Assembly (NCBI RefSeq): GCF_005886875.1
Contig: NZ_PNBY01000062.1
Location: forward strand, 1-64,000
DNA: 64,000 nt
Origin: Pseudoalteromonas aurantia
GTDB taxonomy: Bacteria > Pseudomonadota > Gammaproteobacteria > Enterobacterales > Alteromonadaceae
Reading direction: 5' to 3'
Below, one piece after another: positions 38,040 through 48,670 of this stretch (position 1 is its first letter; each line of letters opens with the position of its first letter). Both the position numbers and the translations under genes were made by a program. The notes beneath the pieces are model-generated. The model did no database searches. It was not told the origin of the DNA and worked only from the letters and a program-made list of their open reading frames with translations.

Positions 38040-39349
38040 TGATCACAATACAAGAATTCTTAGAACGCCGTACCCGAGTACTGGCACAATTAGATAATGA
38101 CTCAGTAGCGATTATTCCAGCCGCTGTTGAATTAACGCGAAGCCGAGATACAGAATACGCATTTCGACAAGATAGCGACTTTTTTTACTTAACGGGCTTC
38201 AACGAGCCTGATGCCGTATTGGTGTTAAGTAAGGATAAACAGGGCAAAGGGGTAAGTAGCTTATTTTGCCGAAACAAAGACAAAGTTGCTGAAATTTGGC
38301 ATGGTCGAAGAATGGGCTTTGAGCGCGCAAAAACAAACTTGCTGCTTGATGAGACTTACCCATTAAGCGAGCTCGATGAAGAGTTACTCCACTTAGTAAA
38401 TGGTCATCGGGTATTGTATTTTGGTCAAGGTACCTATGCGGCGTTTGACGATAAAATATGGTCTTTGATGAACACACTCCGTGGCGCGCCTAAAAAAGGC
38501 TATCGAGCACCTGAGATCATCAAAGATATCCGCCCGATATTGCATGAAATGCGCTTATTTAAATCGGAAGCTGAAATTGCCGTGATGCGTAAAGCGGCAC
38601 AAATTAGTTGCGATGCGCATAAGCGTGCGATGCGTTTTGCATCAGCTGAGGCGACTGAATATCAATTGGAGGCGGAAATCCATCATCATTATGCGATGAA
38701 TGGCGCACGTCATCCTGCATATGGCACCATTGTTGGTTCGGGTAATAACGCCAATATTTTACATTACACAGAAAATAGCGATGACTTGCACAATGGTGAT
38801 CTAGTGCTTATTGATTCAGGTTGCGAGCTAGAAGGGTATGCCGCTGATATTACCAGAACGTTCCCTGTGTCTGGTCGATTTAGTGAACCACAAAAAGTCC
38901 TGTATGAACTGGTATTAGCGGCGCAAGAAGCGGCATTTAAACACGTCAAACCTGGTGGTACTTTAGTCAAAGCAAACCTAGCAGCGATGAAAGTAATGAC
39001 CCAAGGTTTGATCGACCTTGAAATTTTAGCGGGTGATTTAGATACACTGGTTGATAAGCAGGCATGCAAAGCTTTTTATATGCATGGCTTAGGTCATTGG
39101 TTGGGGCTTGATGTACATGATGTGGGTGAATATAAGCAGGATGAAGCAGACCGAGCTTTTGAGCCAGGTATGGTTCTGACTATTGAGCCAGGGTTGTATT
39201 TCGATGAAGATGCTGAAATTCCTGAGCAATTTAAAGGCATTGGCATTCGTATTGAAGATGACTTATTGGTTACTGGCGATGGCTTTGAAAACTTAACTGC
39301 CGATGTCCCAAAATCAATTATTGAAATAGAAGCCCTCATGCAACAGTAG
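38039..39349 (+). CDS. pepP: Xaa-Pro aminopeptidase
   Basis: A protein of 436 residues. It removes N-terminal residues before proline. The N-terminal AMP_N domain (residues 1-140, RDTEYAFRQDSDFFYLTGF) precedes the pita-bread catalytic domain. The dinuclear metal ligands are seen in LIDSGCELEGYAADITRTFP (two Asp), HGLGHWLGLDVHD, TIEPGLY (Glu) and IGIRIEDD (Glu). It overlaps ygfB by 1 nt. Confidence 0.95.
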   Translation: MITIQEFLERRTRVLAQLDNDSVAIIPAAVELTRSRDTEYAFRQDSDFFYLTGFNEPDAVLVLSKDKQGKGVSSLFCRNKDKVAEIWHGRRMGFERAKTNLLLDETYPLSELDEELLHLVNGHRVLYFGQGTYAAFDDKIWSLMNTLRGAPKKGYRAPEIIKDIRPILHEMRLFKSEAEIAVMRKAAQISCDAHKRAMRFASAEATEYQLEAEIHHHYAMNGARHPAYGTIVGSGNNANILHYTENSDDLHNGDLVLIDSGCELEGYAADITRTFPVSGRFSEPQKVLYELVLAAQEAAFKHVKPGGTLVKANLAAMKVMTQGLIDLEILAGDLDTLVDKQACKAFYMHGLGHWLGLDVHDVGEYKQDEADRAFEPGMVLTIEPGLYFDEDAEIPEQFKGIGIRIEDDLLVTGDGFENLTADVPKSIIEIEALMQQ

Positions 39350-39358
39350 GAGAGTCGG

Positions 39359-40543
39359 TTGCAACAGTTTGATGTATTAATTGTCGGTGGCGGTATGGCG
39401 GGGGCCACCGCTGCCTTGGCAATCAAAAAACAGTGTCCCACTTACCAAATTGCTATGATTGAAGCGTTTGCTTTAAATGAGCATGCTCATCCAAGTTTTG
39501 ATGATCGCAGCATTGCACTCGCACAACAGTCGGCGTCATATTTGATGAAGCTCGGGTTATTTAATCCTCAATGGTCTTTTACACAGGCAATTCACCAAGT
39601 ACATGTATCTGATAGAGGCCATTTTGGAAAAACTGATATAGATCATCAGGATTATAACTGTGATGCGTTAGGCTATGTGGTAGAGGTTAATCAATATGGG
39701 CACGAGCTACACCAACAACTGAAAAAGTCGGATATTACATTATTTTGCCCAACGACGGTGTGCGCACTCGAACAGCAATCGGAGCAGATCACGCTGACAC
39801 TCTCTACTGATGAGGTATTGGTTGGTAAGTTATTGGTTGTGGCTGATGGGGCTAAATCCCCTACTCGCGAGCTATTAAAATTGGGCTTTGAAAGTACGCA
39901 GTATGAACAAGGTGCATTAATTGCAAACATTGAAGTAGCGGGGGGTCACAGTGGTCAAGCGTTTGAACGGTTTACCGAACATGGACCAATGGCTTTATTG
40001 CCGATGAGCCAAAACCGCTACTCACTCGTATGGTGTATGGAGAATAATCAGCTGCACGAGTATCAAAATATGAAAAGTGAGCAGTTTGTTGAAGCACTGC
40101 AAACAGCCTTTGGCTTTCGAGCTGGATTATTTACTCAAGTAGGAAGCAGAACATCGTATCCATTGGTACTTGGCAAAGTAGAGCAGTTAGCACATCATCG
40201 CTGCGTTATTATTGGGAATGCAGCACATGCCATTCACCCTATTGCGGGCCAAGGCTTTAATTTAGGTGTACGAGATATTCAGCAGCTGGTGTCAATAATG
40301 ACATGCGGACCACTCGACAGATTGGGCGATTTCTCTTTTACTCGAGCATATGCAAAAGCCCAAGAGGCAGACATAAAGCAGGTGATGACATTAACGGATA
40401 CCTTAGTTCGGCTATTTTCAAATAGCTCGCGTATGTTTGCTTTGGGGCGCAGCTGTGGTTTGCTGGCAATGGCGTTATCAACGCGGTTAAAAAGTCCATT
40501 GGCAAAACAATTGATGGGTCATGTGAACAAAGGAAGTAAGTAA
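39359..40543 (+). CDS. ubiH: 2-octaprenyl-6-methoxyphenol hydroxylase
   Basis: A protein of 394 residues, FAD-dependent monooxygenase of ubiquinone synthesis. The start is a TTG with AGGAG six bases before it, giving MQQFDVLIVGGGMAG. The second FAD motif reads GNAAHAIHPIAGQGFNLG, with Asn where most family members have Asp, as in E. coli UbiH. Operon order with pepP and ubiI supports the name. Its end overlaps ubiI by 1 nt. Confidence 0.93.
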   Translation: MQQFDVLIVGGGMAGATAALAIKKQCPTYQIAMIEAFALNEHAHPSFDDRSIALAQQSASYLMKLGLFNPQWSFTQAIHQVHVSDRGHFGKTDIDHQDYNCDALGYVVEVNQYGHELHQQLKKSDITLFCPTTVCALEQQSEQITLTLSTDEVLVGKLLVVADGAKSPTRELLKLGFESTQYEQGALIANIEVAGGHSGQAFERFTEHGPMALLPMSQNRYSLVWCMENNQLHEYQNMKSEQFVEALQTAFGFRAGLFTQVGSRTSYPLVLGKVEQLAHHRCVIIGNAAHAIHPIAGQGFNLGVRDIQQLVSIMTCGPLDRLGDFSFTRAYAKAQEADIKQVMTLTDTLVRLFSNSSRMFALGRSCGLLAMALSTRLKSPLAKQLMGHVNKGSK

Positions 40544-41706
40544 TGCAACAAGCGCAAGTATGTATTGTGGGGGGGGGTGCCGTTGGGTTGACTCTGGCGC
40601 TTGGCCTTGCAAAGGCTGATATAAATGTGTTGGTTATCGATAGTAATGGGGCACCTCAACCGCTGGCAGCGCAATTTGCTAATAGAGTAAGTGCGATTAG
40701 CTTAGCCAGCCAAAGTCAGTTTGAGCGGTTAGGTGTGTGGCAAGATATTGTTTCACAGCGTGCTACCCCTTATACCCATATGGATGTGCGCGATCAGGAT
40801 AGCTTTGGTAAAATAGCATTTAATAATGTGGAATTAGATTTACCTGAGTTGGGGCATATTGTTGAAAACGATGCGATCCGTTACGTTTTATTTACCGCGC
40901 TTCAGCAGCTCGATAATGTGACATTGTGTTTTGACACGCGTTATCAAACTATTCATCAGACTGAGACTGATGTATTAATAACGCTTGAGTCCGGCATCCC
41001 TGTGATGGCTAAATTACTGGTAGCCGCTGATGGAGCAAATTCAGCGATACGTACTCAGTTTAAAATGCCACTGACATTTTGGGATTATGACCATCATGCT
41101 ATTGTCGCGACGGTCAAGACTCAATTACCACACGATGCGACTGCTCGACAGATATTTTTAGATACTGGGCCTTTGGCATTTTTACCTCTAAAAGATGAAC
41201 ACCATCATTCAATCGTTTGGTCTACCTCACCTGAAGAAGCAAAGCACTTAATGGCGTTACCTGAAATTGAATTTAACAAAGCGCTTAATGTTGCTATTGA
41301 TGGACAATGTGGTTTGTGTGAAGTAGCCGATGATAGAGCGGTATTTCCCCTAAAAATGCGTTACGCTCAGCAATGGCTTAATGGGAAAATTGTGCTGATG
41401 GGCGATGCGGCGCACACGATTCATCCATTAGCGGGCCTTGGCATGAACCTTGGATTAAAAGACGCTGAAGTATTGATTGAACAGTTAAGCAAAGAAGGCG
41501 AGTTTGCCACGACGCGCTCATTACGTGAATATGAGCGCAACCGTAAGCTGGATGCACAAAAACACATTGCTATGATGCAAGGCTTGAAAGAGTTATTTGA
41601 AGGTTCAAATCCAGTTAAAAAGCTGATCCGTGGAGTCGGGCTGAGCTTGGTTGATAACTTAGGCCCGATCAAGACTCTATTTGCAAAAGAAGCGGTAGGC
41701 AAGTAG
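40543..41706 (+). CDS. ubiI: 2-octaprenylphenol hydroxylase-type FAD monooxygenase
   Basis: A protein of 387 residues, paralogue of UbiH directly downstream. The Rossmann motif VGGGAVGLTLALGLA and the second FAD motif GDAAHTIHPLAGLGMNLGLKD are present. By position it is UbiI (formerly VisC), which hydroxylates C5 of the ring, but UbiF-like activity cannot be excluded from sequence alone. It ends the ygfB-pepP-ubiH-ubiI operon. Confidence 0.88.
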   Translation: MQQAQVCIVGGGAVGLTLALGLAKADINVLVIDSNGAPQPLAAQFANRVSAISLASQSQFERLGVWQDIVSQRATPYTHMDVRDQDSFGKIAFNNVELDLPELGHIVENDAIRYVLFTALQQLDNVTLCFDTRYQTIHQTETDVLITLESGIPVMAKLLVAADGANSAIRTQFKMPLTFWDYDHHAIVATVKTQLPHDATARQIFLDTGPLAFLPLKDEHHHSIVWSTSPEEAKHLMALPEIEFNKALNVAIDGQCGLCEVADDRAVFPLKMRYAQQWLNGKIVLMGDAAHTIHPLAGLGMNLGLKDAEVLIEQLSKEGEFATTRSLREYERNRKLDAQKHIAMMQGLKELFEGSNPVKKLIRGVGLSLVDNLGPIKTLFAKEAVGK

Positions 41707-41744
41707 GGCATGGTTCCTAAACTTTGCCCCCCCTGAACTTGACT

Positions 41745-42095
41745 CTTAAACTACGTCTCCCTGAACTTGATTCAGGGTCTATTGGTTTGAACTCCGCGTT
41801 TACGTTTTATTGGATCCTGATCTGCGTCAGGAAGAGGCGGTGGTGGGAGTTGATGTCTAAACTGCGTCTCGCTGAGTTTGACCCTTAAACTCCATCTCCC
41901 TGAACTTGACTCTTAAATTTTGTCTCCCTGAACTTGATTCAGGGTCTATTGGTTTGAACTCCGCGCTTACGTTTTATATGGATCCTGACCTGCGTCAGGA
42001 AGACGGCGGTGGTGGGGGTTGACGCCTAAACTACGTCTCCCTGAGTTTGACCCTTAATTTTGTTTCCCTGAACTTGATTCAGGGTCTATTAGGTT
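41745..42095. repeat. Tandem copies of an inverted-repeat-bearing sequence
   Basis: Two copies of about 170 bp (about 41750-41920 and 41925-42060) and part of a third. Each has two hairpins: CCTGAA-CTTGA-TTCAGG and TCCTGA-N6-TCAGGA. The text CTCCCTGAACTTGA recurs six times or so, whole or in part. The second hairpin also forms the core of the array at 48.5-49.3 kb. No gene is seen. The array separates ubiI from the LysR gene. Confidence 0.85.
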
Positions 42096-42128
42096 AGGCC
42101 CTAGCTGCTAGATCTATATTCTACATAT

Positions 42129-42980
42129 TTAACTTAATCGCAGGGCAATAAACTCTGCTAATTTATCGACGGCATGAACAGACTCCGCAGAGTTTTTGAC
42201 TAAGCAGATCCCAATGTCGCCGAGTTCTGGTAAATGCTTAGTGCTGGTTTGATAGTTAAGTTCATTAGGTACTGTGCTTTTTGCAAGTACAGTCACGCCT
42301 AGCCCTTCTTTTAATGCAGCGGTCAGCCCTGTTAAGTCGGCATTACTGTAAATAACACGGTGTTTAATGCCCGCTTGTTGCAGTGCTTCAATAGCACGGC
42401 GGCGATAAATACAGCCTTCTGGCGCGGTGACTAAGGTAACGACCTGCGCGCTATTTTTGATCAAAGACAGGTCGCCGACCCACACTAACTGATCTTGCAT
42501 AAACACAGGGAATGGCTCTGATCCAGTTTGCTCGTTTAATGCTAACACGAGATCAAATTGATCTTGGCGAGATACTGAAAGCAAATGTTTACTCAAGCGA
42601 GATTTAACTTCAAGCGATACATCAGGGTATAAAGCAACAAAGTCGCCAATAATTGAAGGCAGTATACGGGCAGCGAATTCACTGGGAATACCTAAACGGA
42701 CTTTACCTGTGACACTCTCTGAAGTGAATTGCTGTAAAATCGCGTCATTATGCTGCAGCATTTGTTTTGCAAGCGGCAGTAATAACTCACCGTATTGATT
42801 TAAAACCTGGCGTTGGCCTTGTTTTTTAAACAGCTTGCAATTGAGCATATCTTCAAGGCGCTTAATTTGTAAAGAAACTGCCGGTTGCGATAAACCCAGT
42901 CGTTCTCCCGCTTTTGCAAAGCCACCCACTTCAACCACGGTGACCAATGTACGCAGTCCATCAATAGATAAGTTCTTCAT
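42129..42980 (-). CDS. LysR family regulator (LrhA-like)
   Basis: A protein of 283 residues with an N-terminal winged helix (GGFAKAGERLGLSQPAVSLQIKRLEDML) and a substrate-binding domain. The C-terminal block (LTAALKEGLGVTVLAKS, then KHLPELGDIGI) resembles LrhA/HexA-type regulators more than GcvA. It is divergent from the GcvT-like gene across a perfect palindrome, so it probably controls that gene and itself. Whether it reaches the gcv operon is not shown. Confidence 0.88.
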   Translation of the reverse strand: MKNLSIDGLRTLVTVVEVGGFAKAGERLGLSQPAVSLQIKRLEDMLNCKLFKKQGQRQVLNQYGELLLPLAKQMLQHNDAILQQFTSESVTGKVRLGIPSEFAARILPSIIGDFVALYPDVSLEVKSRLSKHLLSVSRQDQFDLVLALNEQTGSEPFPVFMQDQLVWVGDLSLIKNSAQVVTLVTAPEGCIYRRRAIEALQQAGIKHRVIYSNADLTGLTAALKEGLGVTVLAKSTVPNELNYQTSTKHLPELGDIGICLVKNSAESVHAVDKLAEFIALRLS

Positions 42981-43018
42981 ATTAATAAATACAATTTAAT
43001 CTAGCTATTTATATAAGT

Positions 43019-43042
43019 ATTATTTATCAATTGATAAATAAT
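43019..43042. promoter_or_regulatory. Perfect 24-bp palindrome, likely LysR operator
   Basis: ATTATTTATCAA followed directly by its complement TTGATAAATAAT, midway between the LysR gene and the GcvT-like gene. It contains a T-N12-A core of the kind bound by LysR proteins. Confidence 0.7.
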
Positions 43043-43110
43043 TACAATTTGTTGTTGCTTATCAGCCCCCATATACTCACAGTCAATGAAATTTTATTTA
43101 AGGTGTAGCA

Positions 43111-43683
43111 ATGACTTTTGCTCCTACAATGTTTGCTAAACATCGCCAAGGCACAGCGCCTGCAGCCAATAGCATGGTTGCTACACATAACCTAGTTATT
43201 TTAGATTTTAGTGGTTTTGAAACTACGCCATTTTTAAATCAAGTACTAGGGCTTAACTTAAACAAACTGATGGCCCCAGGACTGGGCATCAAAGGTCAAT
43301 TAGTAAGTGGTGAATATTTTGCCGTTTATTACTTTAGCGAAACGGCCTATCGCTTTGTTGTTGATGTGGAGTCGGTTACATCATTTAAAGCTTTAATCGG
43401 TCAGCATGAACATGACTATGATATTGAGCTGGTGGTGCGAGATGACTTAAATGTGAGCACGCTCAGTGGTCAACAAGCGTTTGACACCTTAGTGAGCAGC
43501 TTTGAGCTAACGCCGGGCATTCGTATATCTGACGAGCAAGCCTGCTATGGTCGACAAAGTGGTGAGGTGTTTGTTACCTCATTATTGGAAAGCGGTGAAC
43601 AGCAATATCAGCTTATTGCGCTAAAGCCAACACTTGAAAAGTGGCAAGGCGTATTGCAGCAACAAGGCTTTAGCCTAAACTAA
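43111..43683 (+). CDS. Reduced GcvT-like (YgfZ/GcvT fold) protein
   Basis: A protein of 190 residues. No exact family is recognised, but it can be laid along the N-terminal half of the GcvT encoded next door: THNLVILDFSG with [10 protein letters not shown], and FAVYYFSETAYRFVVD with [16 protein letters not shown], with similar spacing up to a final LEKWQGVLQQQG against [11 protein letters not shown]. The folate-binding residues and the C-terminal barrel of GcvT are missing. It is probably a degenerate paralogue with a non-catalytic role. It is separated from gcvT by 134 nt and faces a LysR gene. Confidence 0.65.
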   Translation: MTFAPTMFAKHRQGTAPAANSMVATHNLVILDFSGFETTPFLNQVLGLNLNKLMAPGLGIKGQLVSGEYFAVYYFSETAYRFVVDVESVTSFKALIGQHEHDYDIELVVRDDLNVSTLSGQQAFDTLVSSFELTPGIRISDEQACYGRQSGEVFVTSLLESGEQQYQLIALKPTLEKWQGVLQQQGFSLN

Positions 43684-43817
43684 CAAACAGATTAAAGAAT
43701 AGGGGCTAGTAAGGCGATTTTGCGGCCCTTGTTACTATTGAATTAACCCCACCTCACTTTGAGGCAAGACTTATAGCGCATACTCTATAAGTTCAAATAT
43801 GACAGTGAAGGAATGAT

Positions 43818-44900
43818 ATGACTTCTAAAACAGTACTACATGCAAAGCACATTGAAGCTGGCGCGAAAATGGTGGATTTCCACGGTTGGGATATGCCAAT
43901 TAACTATGGTTCACAGATTGAAGAGCATAACGCGGTACGTACCGATGCCGGTATGTTTGACGTATCTCATATGACTATTGTTGATGTGAAAGGCGACGAT
44001 GCCAAAGCATTCTTACGTAAGCTGGTTGCTAATGATGTAGCGAAGTTAACTGTTCCAGGTAAGGCTCTTTACACTGGCATGTTAAATGAAGAAGGGGGAG
44101 TTATTGACGACCTTATCATTTATTTCTTCACTGAAACGGATTACCGCCTAGTTGTAAACTCAGCAACGCGTGAAAAAGATTTGGCACACATTGCAGCAGT
44201 ATCTGAAGGTTATGCAGTTGAAGTAACTGAACGCCCAGAGTATGCGATGATTGCAGTACAAGGCCCAAATGCCAAAGCAAAAACGGCTGAGGTTTTAGAT
44301 GCGGAGCAAAATGCTGCTGTTGAAGGTATGAAACCATTCTTTGGTGTGCAAGCGGGGGATTTATTCATCGCTACCACAGGTTACACGGGTGAAGCAGGAT
44401 ATGAAATTGTGGTACACAATGACGGTGCTGCGGACCTTTGGCAAAAATTATTAGATGCAGGTGTTGCTCCTGCTGGCTTAGGTGCACGAGATACGCTACG
44501 TTTAGAAGCGGGCATGAACTTGTACGGCTTAGACATGGACGACACTGTGTCGCCATTGGCTGCAAACATGGCGTGGACGATTGCTTGGGAACCTGCTGAG
44601 CGTGACTTCATTGGCCGTAAAGTGGTTGAGCAACAACGTGCAGACAAAAGCACAGATAAGCTAGTTGGTTTAGTGCTAGAGAGCAAAGGCGTGTTACGTG
44701 CAGGCTCTAAAGTTATCGTAGAAGGTGGCGAAGGGGTTATTACTTCTGGTACATTCTCTCCGACGCTTGGCTTTAGTGTTGCTTTAGCACGTGTACCTCG
44801 CTCTACTGGTGAAACAGCACAGGTTGAAATGCGCAAAAAGCTAGTTGACGTTAAAGTAGTGAAGCCAAGCTTCGTACGTAACGGCAAGTCAATTATTTAA
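43818..44900 (+). CDS. gcvT: Aminomethyltransferase (glycine cleavage T-protein)
   Basis: A protein of 360 residues. It transfers the methylene group from lipoylated GcvH to tetrahydrofolate. Blocks [26 protein letters not shown], the catalytic-region [14 protein letters not shown] and [18 protein letters not shown] are present. It begins the gcvT-gcvH-gcvP operon. A hairpin (ACTTATAG with CTATAAGT) lies in the leader, but no glycine riboswitch is seen. Confidence 0.97.
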   Translation: MTSKTVLHAKHIEAGAKMVDFHGWDMPINYGSQIEEHNAVRTDAGMFDVSHMTIVDVKGDDAKAFLRKLVANDVAKLTVPGKALYTGMLNEEGGVIDDLIIYFFTETDYRLVVNSATREKDLAHIAAVSEGYAVEVTERPEYAMIAVQGPNAKAKTAEVLDAEQNAAVEGMKPFFGVQAGDLFIATTGYTGEAGYEIVVHNDGAADLWQKLLDAGVAPAGLGARDTLRLEAGMNLYGLDMDDTVSPLAANMAWTIAWEPAERDFIGRKVVEQQRADKSTDKLVGLVLESKGVLRAGSKVIVEGGEGVITSGTFSPTLGFSVALARVPRSTGETAQVEMRKKLVDVKVVKPSFVRNGKSII

Positions 44901-44952
44901 TATTATAATAGGGCGGTGCGCCGCCTAAAAAACCGAACCAAAGGAACAAAAA

Positions 44953-45342
44953 ATGAGCAATATTCCTAGCGAGTTAAAGTACGCGTCTTCACACGAGTGG
45001 GTTCGCGCCGAAGGTGATGGTACTTATACTGTAGGTATCACTGAGCACGCTCAAGAGCTTTTAGGTGACATGGTATTCGTAGAATTACCAGAAGTTGGCG
45101 ATGAAGTTGATGCAGGTGAAGATTGTGCTGTAGCTGAGTCGGTAAAAGCGGCATCAGATATCTATGCACCAATCACTGGTGAAATCGTTGCTATTAACGA
45201 AGACCTTGAAGATTCACCAGAAACGGTAAACAACGACGCGTTCGGCGACGGTTGGTTATTCCGTGTTAAAGCATCTGATGAAGCTGAGCTAGGTAACCTG
45301 TTAGATGCAGAAGGTTACGCAAACTCAATCGACGAAGATTAA
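44953..45342 (+). CDS. gcvH: Glycine cleavage H-protein
   Basis: A protein of 129 residues, the lipoyl carrier of the complex. The lipoylated lysine is Lys65 in AESVKAASD. It begins 52 nt after gcvT with a good AAGGA site and is followed by a terminator before gcvP. Confidence 0.97.
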   Translation: MSNIPSELKYASSHEWVRAEGDGTYTVGITEHAQELLGDMVFVELPEVGDEVDAGEDCAVAESVKAASDIYAPITGEIVAINEDLEDSPETVNNDAFGDGWLFRVKASDEAELGNLLDAEGYANSIDED

Positions 45343-45358
45343 TCGCCGAGTGAGTTTT

Positions 45359-45383
45359 TAAAAGCCCCAACCGGGGCTTTTAT
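45359..45383 (+). terminator. Hairpin between gcvH and gcvP
   Basis: AAAGCCCC-AACC-GGGGCTTT followed by TATTG. It may reduce read-through into gcvP. Confidence 0.8.
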
Positions 45384-45523
45384 TGTTTTCAAACGCACAC
45401 TTTAGTCAAGCCATTATCCTTGCTGTGTGCTGTTTAAAATTGATTACCATAGACCAATATAAACCCCGTTGGTTTATTGCAGTAAATATTATTTATATTT
45501 TTGGATCATAGGAATCTGGACTC

Positions 45524-48415
45524 ATGTCAAACGCCAAATCTCTTGAACAGTTAGAGCAAAAGCAAGATTTTATTCGCCGCCATATTGGGCCTAGCCCAGC
45601 GCAAGTTAGCGATATGCTAGCTGCTCTTGAAGTATCGAGTGTTGAAGAGCTGATCGGTCAAACCGTCCCTGCAGCTATCCGTTTAGAGCAAGGTTTAACA
45701 GTCGGTGATAGCCGTACTGAAGTTGAAACGCTGAGCTACTTAAAGTCGGTTGCAAGCCAAAACAAAGTATTCAAGTCGTACATTGGACAGGGTTACCACC
45801 CAACACATGTACCAAACGTGATTTTACGTAACGTACTTGAAAACCCAGGTTGGTACACGGCATATACACCTTATCAGCCAGAGATTGCGCAAGGTCGTTT
45901 AGAATCATTACTTAACTTCCAGACTCTTACCATTGATATTACGGGTTTAGACTTGGCGTCAGCCTCATTGTTAGATGAATCTACGGCAGCAGCAGAGGCG
46001 ATGGCACTGGCTAAACGCGTGTCTAAAGCGAAAAAAGCCAATGCATTCTTTATTGCTGAAGACGTTCACACGCAAACCATTGACGTAGTAACAACGCGTG
46101 CACAACAGTTTGGTTTTGACATCATTGTTGGCCCAGCAACAGACGCCGTAAATCATGAGATTTTTGGGGCGCTATTCCAATACCCAAGCACAACGGGTGA
46201 AGTGGTTGACATTAAAGACCTGATCGCACAAGTACAAGACAAAAAAGCGATAGCTTGTGTGGCCGCAGACATCATGAGCTTAATGCTACTTAAAGCGCCA
46301 GGTAAACTAGGTGCTGACGTGGTGCTTGGCTCTGCACAGCGTTTTGGTGTACCGATGGGGTACGGTGGTCCACATGCTGCATTCTTCGCAACACGCGACA
46401 AATACAAGCGTTCACTACCAGGGCGTATTATTGGTGTATCAAAAGACCGCTTAGGTAACGATGCACTTCGTATGGCAATGCAAACACGTGAACAGCACAT
46501 CCGCCGCGAAAAAGCCAACTCAAACATTTGTACAGCGCAGGTTTTACTTGCCAACATGGCAGCATTTTATGCGGTGTACCATGGTCCACAAGGGCTAAAA
46601 ACCATTGCGCAGCGTACTAACCGTTTTGCCAGCATTTTAGCAACGGGCCTTAAAGCAAAAGGCGTTGCACTGAAGCATGACACATGGTTTGACACGCTAA
46701 CAGTGGTAAGCGCAGATAAAGATGCGGTAGTCGCCCGTGCAATTGCAGCAGAGGTAAACTTTGCAATTAACTATGCCGGTGAATACTCAGTCTCAGTGAA
46801 CGAAACAACCACTCGTGCCGACGTAGCACAGTTGTTTGATATTATTTTAGGTGAAGGCCATGGTCTTGATGTAGACGCACTTGATTCTCAGGTTGCTGCT
46901 GATGGCATCACAGGTATTCCTGCAAGCCTAGTACGCGACGATGAAATTTTAACGCACCCTAACTTTAACTCGTACCACAGCGAGACTGAAATGCTGCGTT
47001 ATATTAAGCGTCTTGAAAATAAAGATTTAGCGCTTAACCACTCTATGATCTCATTAGGTTCATGTACTATGAAACTCAATGCGACAGCAGAGATGATCCC
47101 AGTAACATGGCCTGAATTTGCAGAAATGCACCCATTCTGCCCGCTTGATCAAGCGCAAGGTTATCAAGTGATGATCAACGAGCTTAACGAGTGGCTGGTA
47201 AACATCACCGGATACGACGCAGTATCACTACAGCCAAACTCTGGTGCACAAGGTGAATATGCGGGTCTTATTGCGATTCGTAAATACCATGAGTCACGTG
47301 GCGAAGGGCATCGTAATATTTGCTTAATTCCTAGTTCAGCTCATGGCACAAACCCAGCATCAGCACAAATGGCCAGCATGAAAGTAGTGGTTGTTGCGTG
47401 TGACTCGCTTGGTAACATTGATATGGATGACCTACGCGCGAAAGCCGCTGATGTCGCTGAAAACCTATCATGTATCATGGTTACTTACCCATCTACACAC
47501 GGTGTTTACGAGCAAAGCATCAAAGAAGTATGTAACATCGTGCATGAGCACGGCGGCCAAGTATATATGGATGGCGCGAACATGAACGCACAGGTGGGTA
47601 TTACTAGCCCAGGTTCAATTGGATCTGACGTATCGCACCTTAACCTGCACAAAACATTCTGTATTCCACATGGTGGCGGTGGCCCAGGTGTTGGCCCAAT
47701 AGGGGTTAAATCACACCTAGCAGAGTTTATGCCGAACCACAGCGTAATTAACGTGCCTGGTACGACTGAAGGCAATGGCGCAGTATCGGCAGCACCATAC
47801 GGTTCAGCGGCCATTTTACCTATTTCATGGGCATACATCACGATGATGGGCTCTGAAGGCTTAAAGCAAGCAACTGAAATGGCGATTGTGAATGCCAACT
47901 ACTTAACTGACAAGCTAAGTGAGCATTACCCAATTTTGTACCGTGGTCAAAACAACCGTGTTGCACACGAATGTATTGTTGATTTACGTCCAATCAAAGA
48001 AACGTCAGGTATCACAGAAATGGATATCGCGAAGCGTTTACAAGATTATGGTTTCCACTCACCCACTATGTCGTTCCCAGTAGCGGGCACATTGATGATT
48101 GAGCCTACAGAGTCTGAATCTAAAGTAGAGATCGACCGCTTTATTGAAGCCATGATCTCTATCAAGGGCGAAGTAGACAGAATTATCTCTGGTGAATGGT
48201 CTATCGAAAACAACCCATTGGTATTTGCACCGCACACCCAAGCTGACGTACTAGGCAATGAGTGGAACCGAGCGTATGACCGTTTCTACGCGGCATTCCC
48301 AGTACCAAGTGTAGCAAAAGACAAGTTCTGGCCAACAGTTACACGTATTGATGACGTGTTAGGTGATCGTAACTTAATTTGCTCATGTCTGCCGATAGAG
48401 ACGTATGCAGAGTAA
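45524..48415 (+). CDS. gcvP: Glycine dehydrogenase (decarboxylating), P-protein
   Basis: A protein of 963 residues, the fused alpha-beta form. It decarboxylates glycine with PLP and passes the aminomethyl group to GcvH. The PLP lysine is in [14 protein letters not shown]. The N-terminal half starts IRRHIGPSP and the second half has [14 protein letters not shown]. The last codons encode IETYAE; a copy of this 3' end occurs at 53.54 kb. Confidence 0.97.
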   Translation: MSNAKSLEQLEQKQDFIRRHIGPSPAQVSDMLAALEVSSVEELIGQTVPAAIRLEQGLTVGDSRTEVETLSYLKSVASQNKVFKSYIGQGYHPTHVPNVILRNVLENPGWYTAYTPYQPEIAQGRLESLLNFQTLTIDITGLDLASASLLDESTAAAEAMALAKRVSKAKKANAFFIAEDVHTQTIDVVTTRAQQFGFDIIVGPATDAVNHEIFGALFQYPSTTGEVVDIKDLIAQVQDKKAIACVAADIMSLMLLKAPGKLGADVVLGSAQRFGVPMGYGGPHAAFFATRDKYKRSLPGRIIGVSKDRLGNDALRMAMQTREQHIRREKANSNICTAQVLLANMAAFYAVYHGPQGLKTIAQRTNRFASILATGLKAKGVALKHDTWFDTLTVVSADKDAVVARAIAAEVNFAINYAGEYSVSVNETTTRADVAQLFDIILGEGHGLDVDALDSQVAADGITGIPASLVRDDEILTHPNFNSYHSETEMLRYIKRLENKDLALNHSMISLGSCTMKLNATAEMIPVTWPEFAEMHPFCPLDQAQGYQVMINELNEWLVNITGYDAVSLQPNSGAQGEYAGLIAIRKYHESRGEGHRNICLIPSSAHGTNPASAQMASMKVVVVACDSLGNIDMDDLRAKAADVAENLSCIMVTYPSTHGVYEQSIKEVCNIVHEHGGQVYMDGANMNAQVGITSPGSIGSDVSHLNLHKTFCIPHGGGGPGVGPIGVKSHLAEFMPNHSVINVPGTTEGNGAVSAAPYGSAAILPISWAYITMMGSEGLKQATEMAIVNANYLTDKLSEHYPILYRGQNNRVAHECIVDLRPIKETSGITEMDIAKRLQDYGFHSPTMSFPVAGTLMIEPTESESKVEIDRFIEAMISIKGEVDRIISGEWSIENNPLVFAPHTQADVLGNEWNRAYDRFYAAFPVPSVAKDKFWPTVTRIDDVLGDRNLICSCLPIETYAE

Positions 48416-48462
48416 TTGAGTGAGGTAGGTTGGGCTTTACGCCAAAACTCTACTTAAATTTA

Positions 48463-48495
48463 AAAGCCGCTTTGAGTGATCAAAGCGGCTTTTTT
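48463..48495 (+). terminator. Rho-independent terminator of gcvP
   Basis: AAGCCGCTTTGA-GTGA-TCAAAGCGGCTT followed by five more T. Confidence 0.9.
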
Positions 48496-48530
48496 GTGGC
48501 TTGTTAAATAGAAGTAGGTATTTTAATTGT

Positions 48531-48670
48531 GTCTTCCTGATGCAGATCAGGATCCATTCTTAGCAGCACGTGTATCAAGGTCGTCTTCCTGACGAAGGTC
48601 AGGATCCATTCTTAGCAGTACTTGTATCAATGTCGTCTTCCTGACGAAGGTCAGGATCCATAAACAACTT
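48531..48670. repeat. Tandem array of 52-bp hairpin units, copy 1 (three units)
   Basis: Each unit has a stem TCCTGA(C) with (G)TCAGGA over a GAAG-like loop, then GATCCATTCTTAGCAGCAC and TTGTATCAAT. Three units stand head to tail and lead into a 300-bp module. Units differ by point changes across the whole length. Confidence 0.85.

Noticed and set aside
42129-42980. GcvA as the identity of the LysR gene near gcvT
   Set aside because: The sequence resembles LrhA-type proteins more, and the GcvT-like gene, not gcvT, is its divergent neighbour.
43684-43817. Glycine riboswitch before gcvT
   Set aside because: The conserved glycine-aptamer cores were not found; only simple hairpins are seen.
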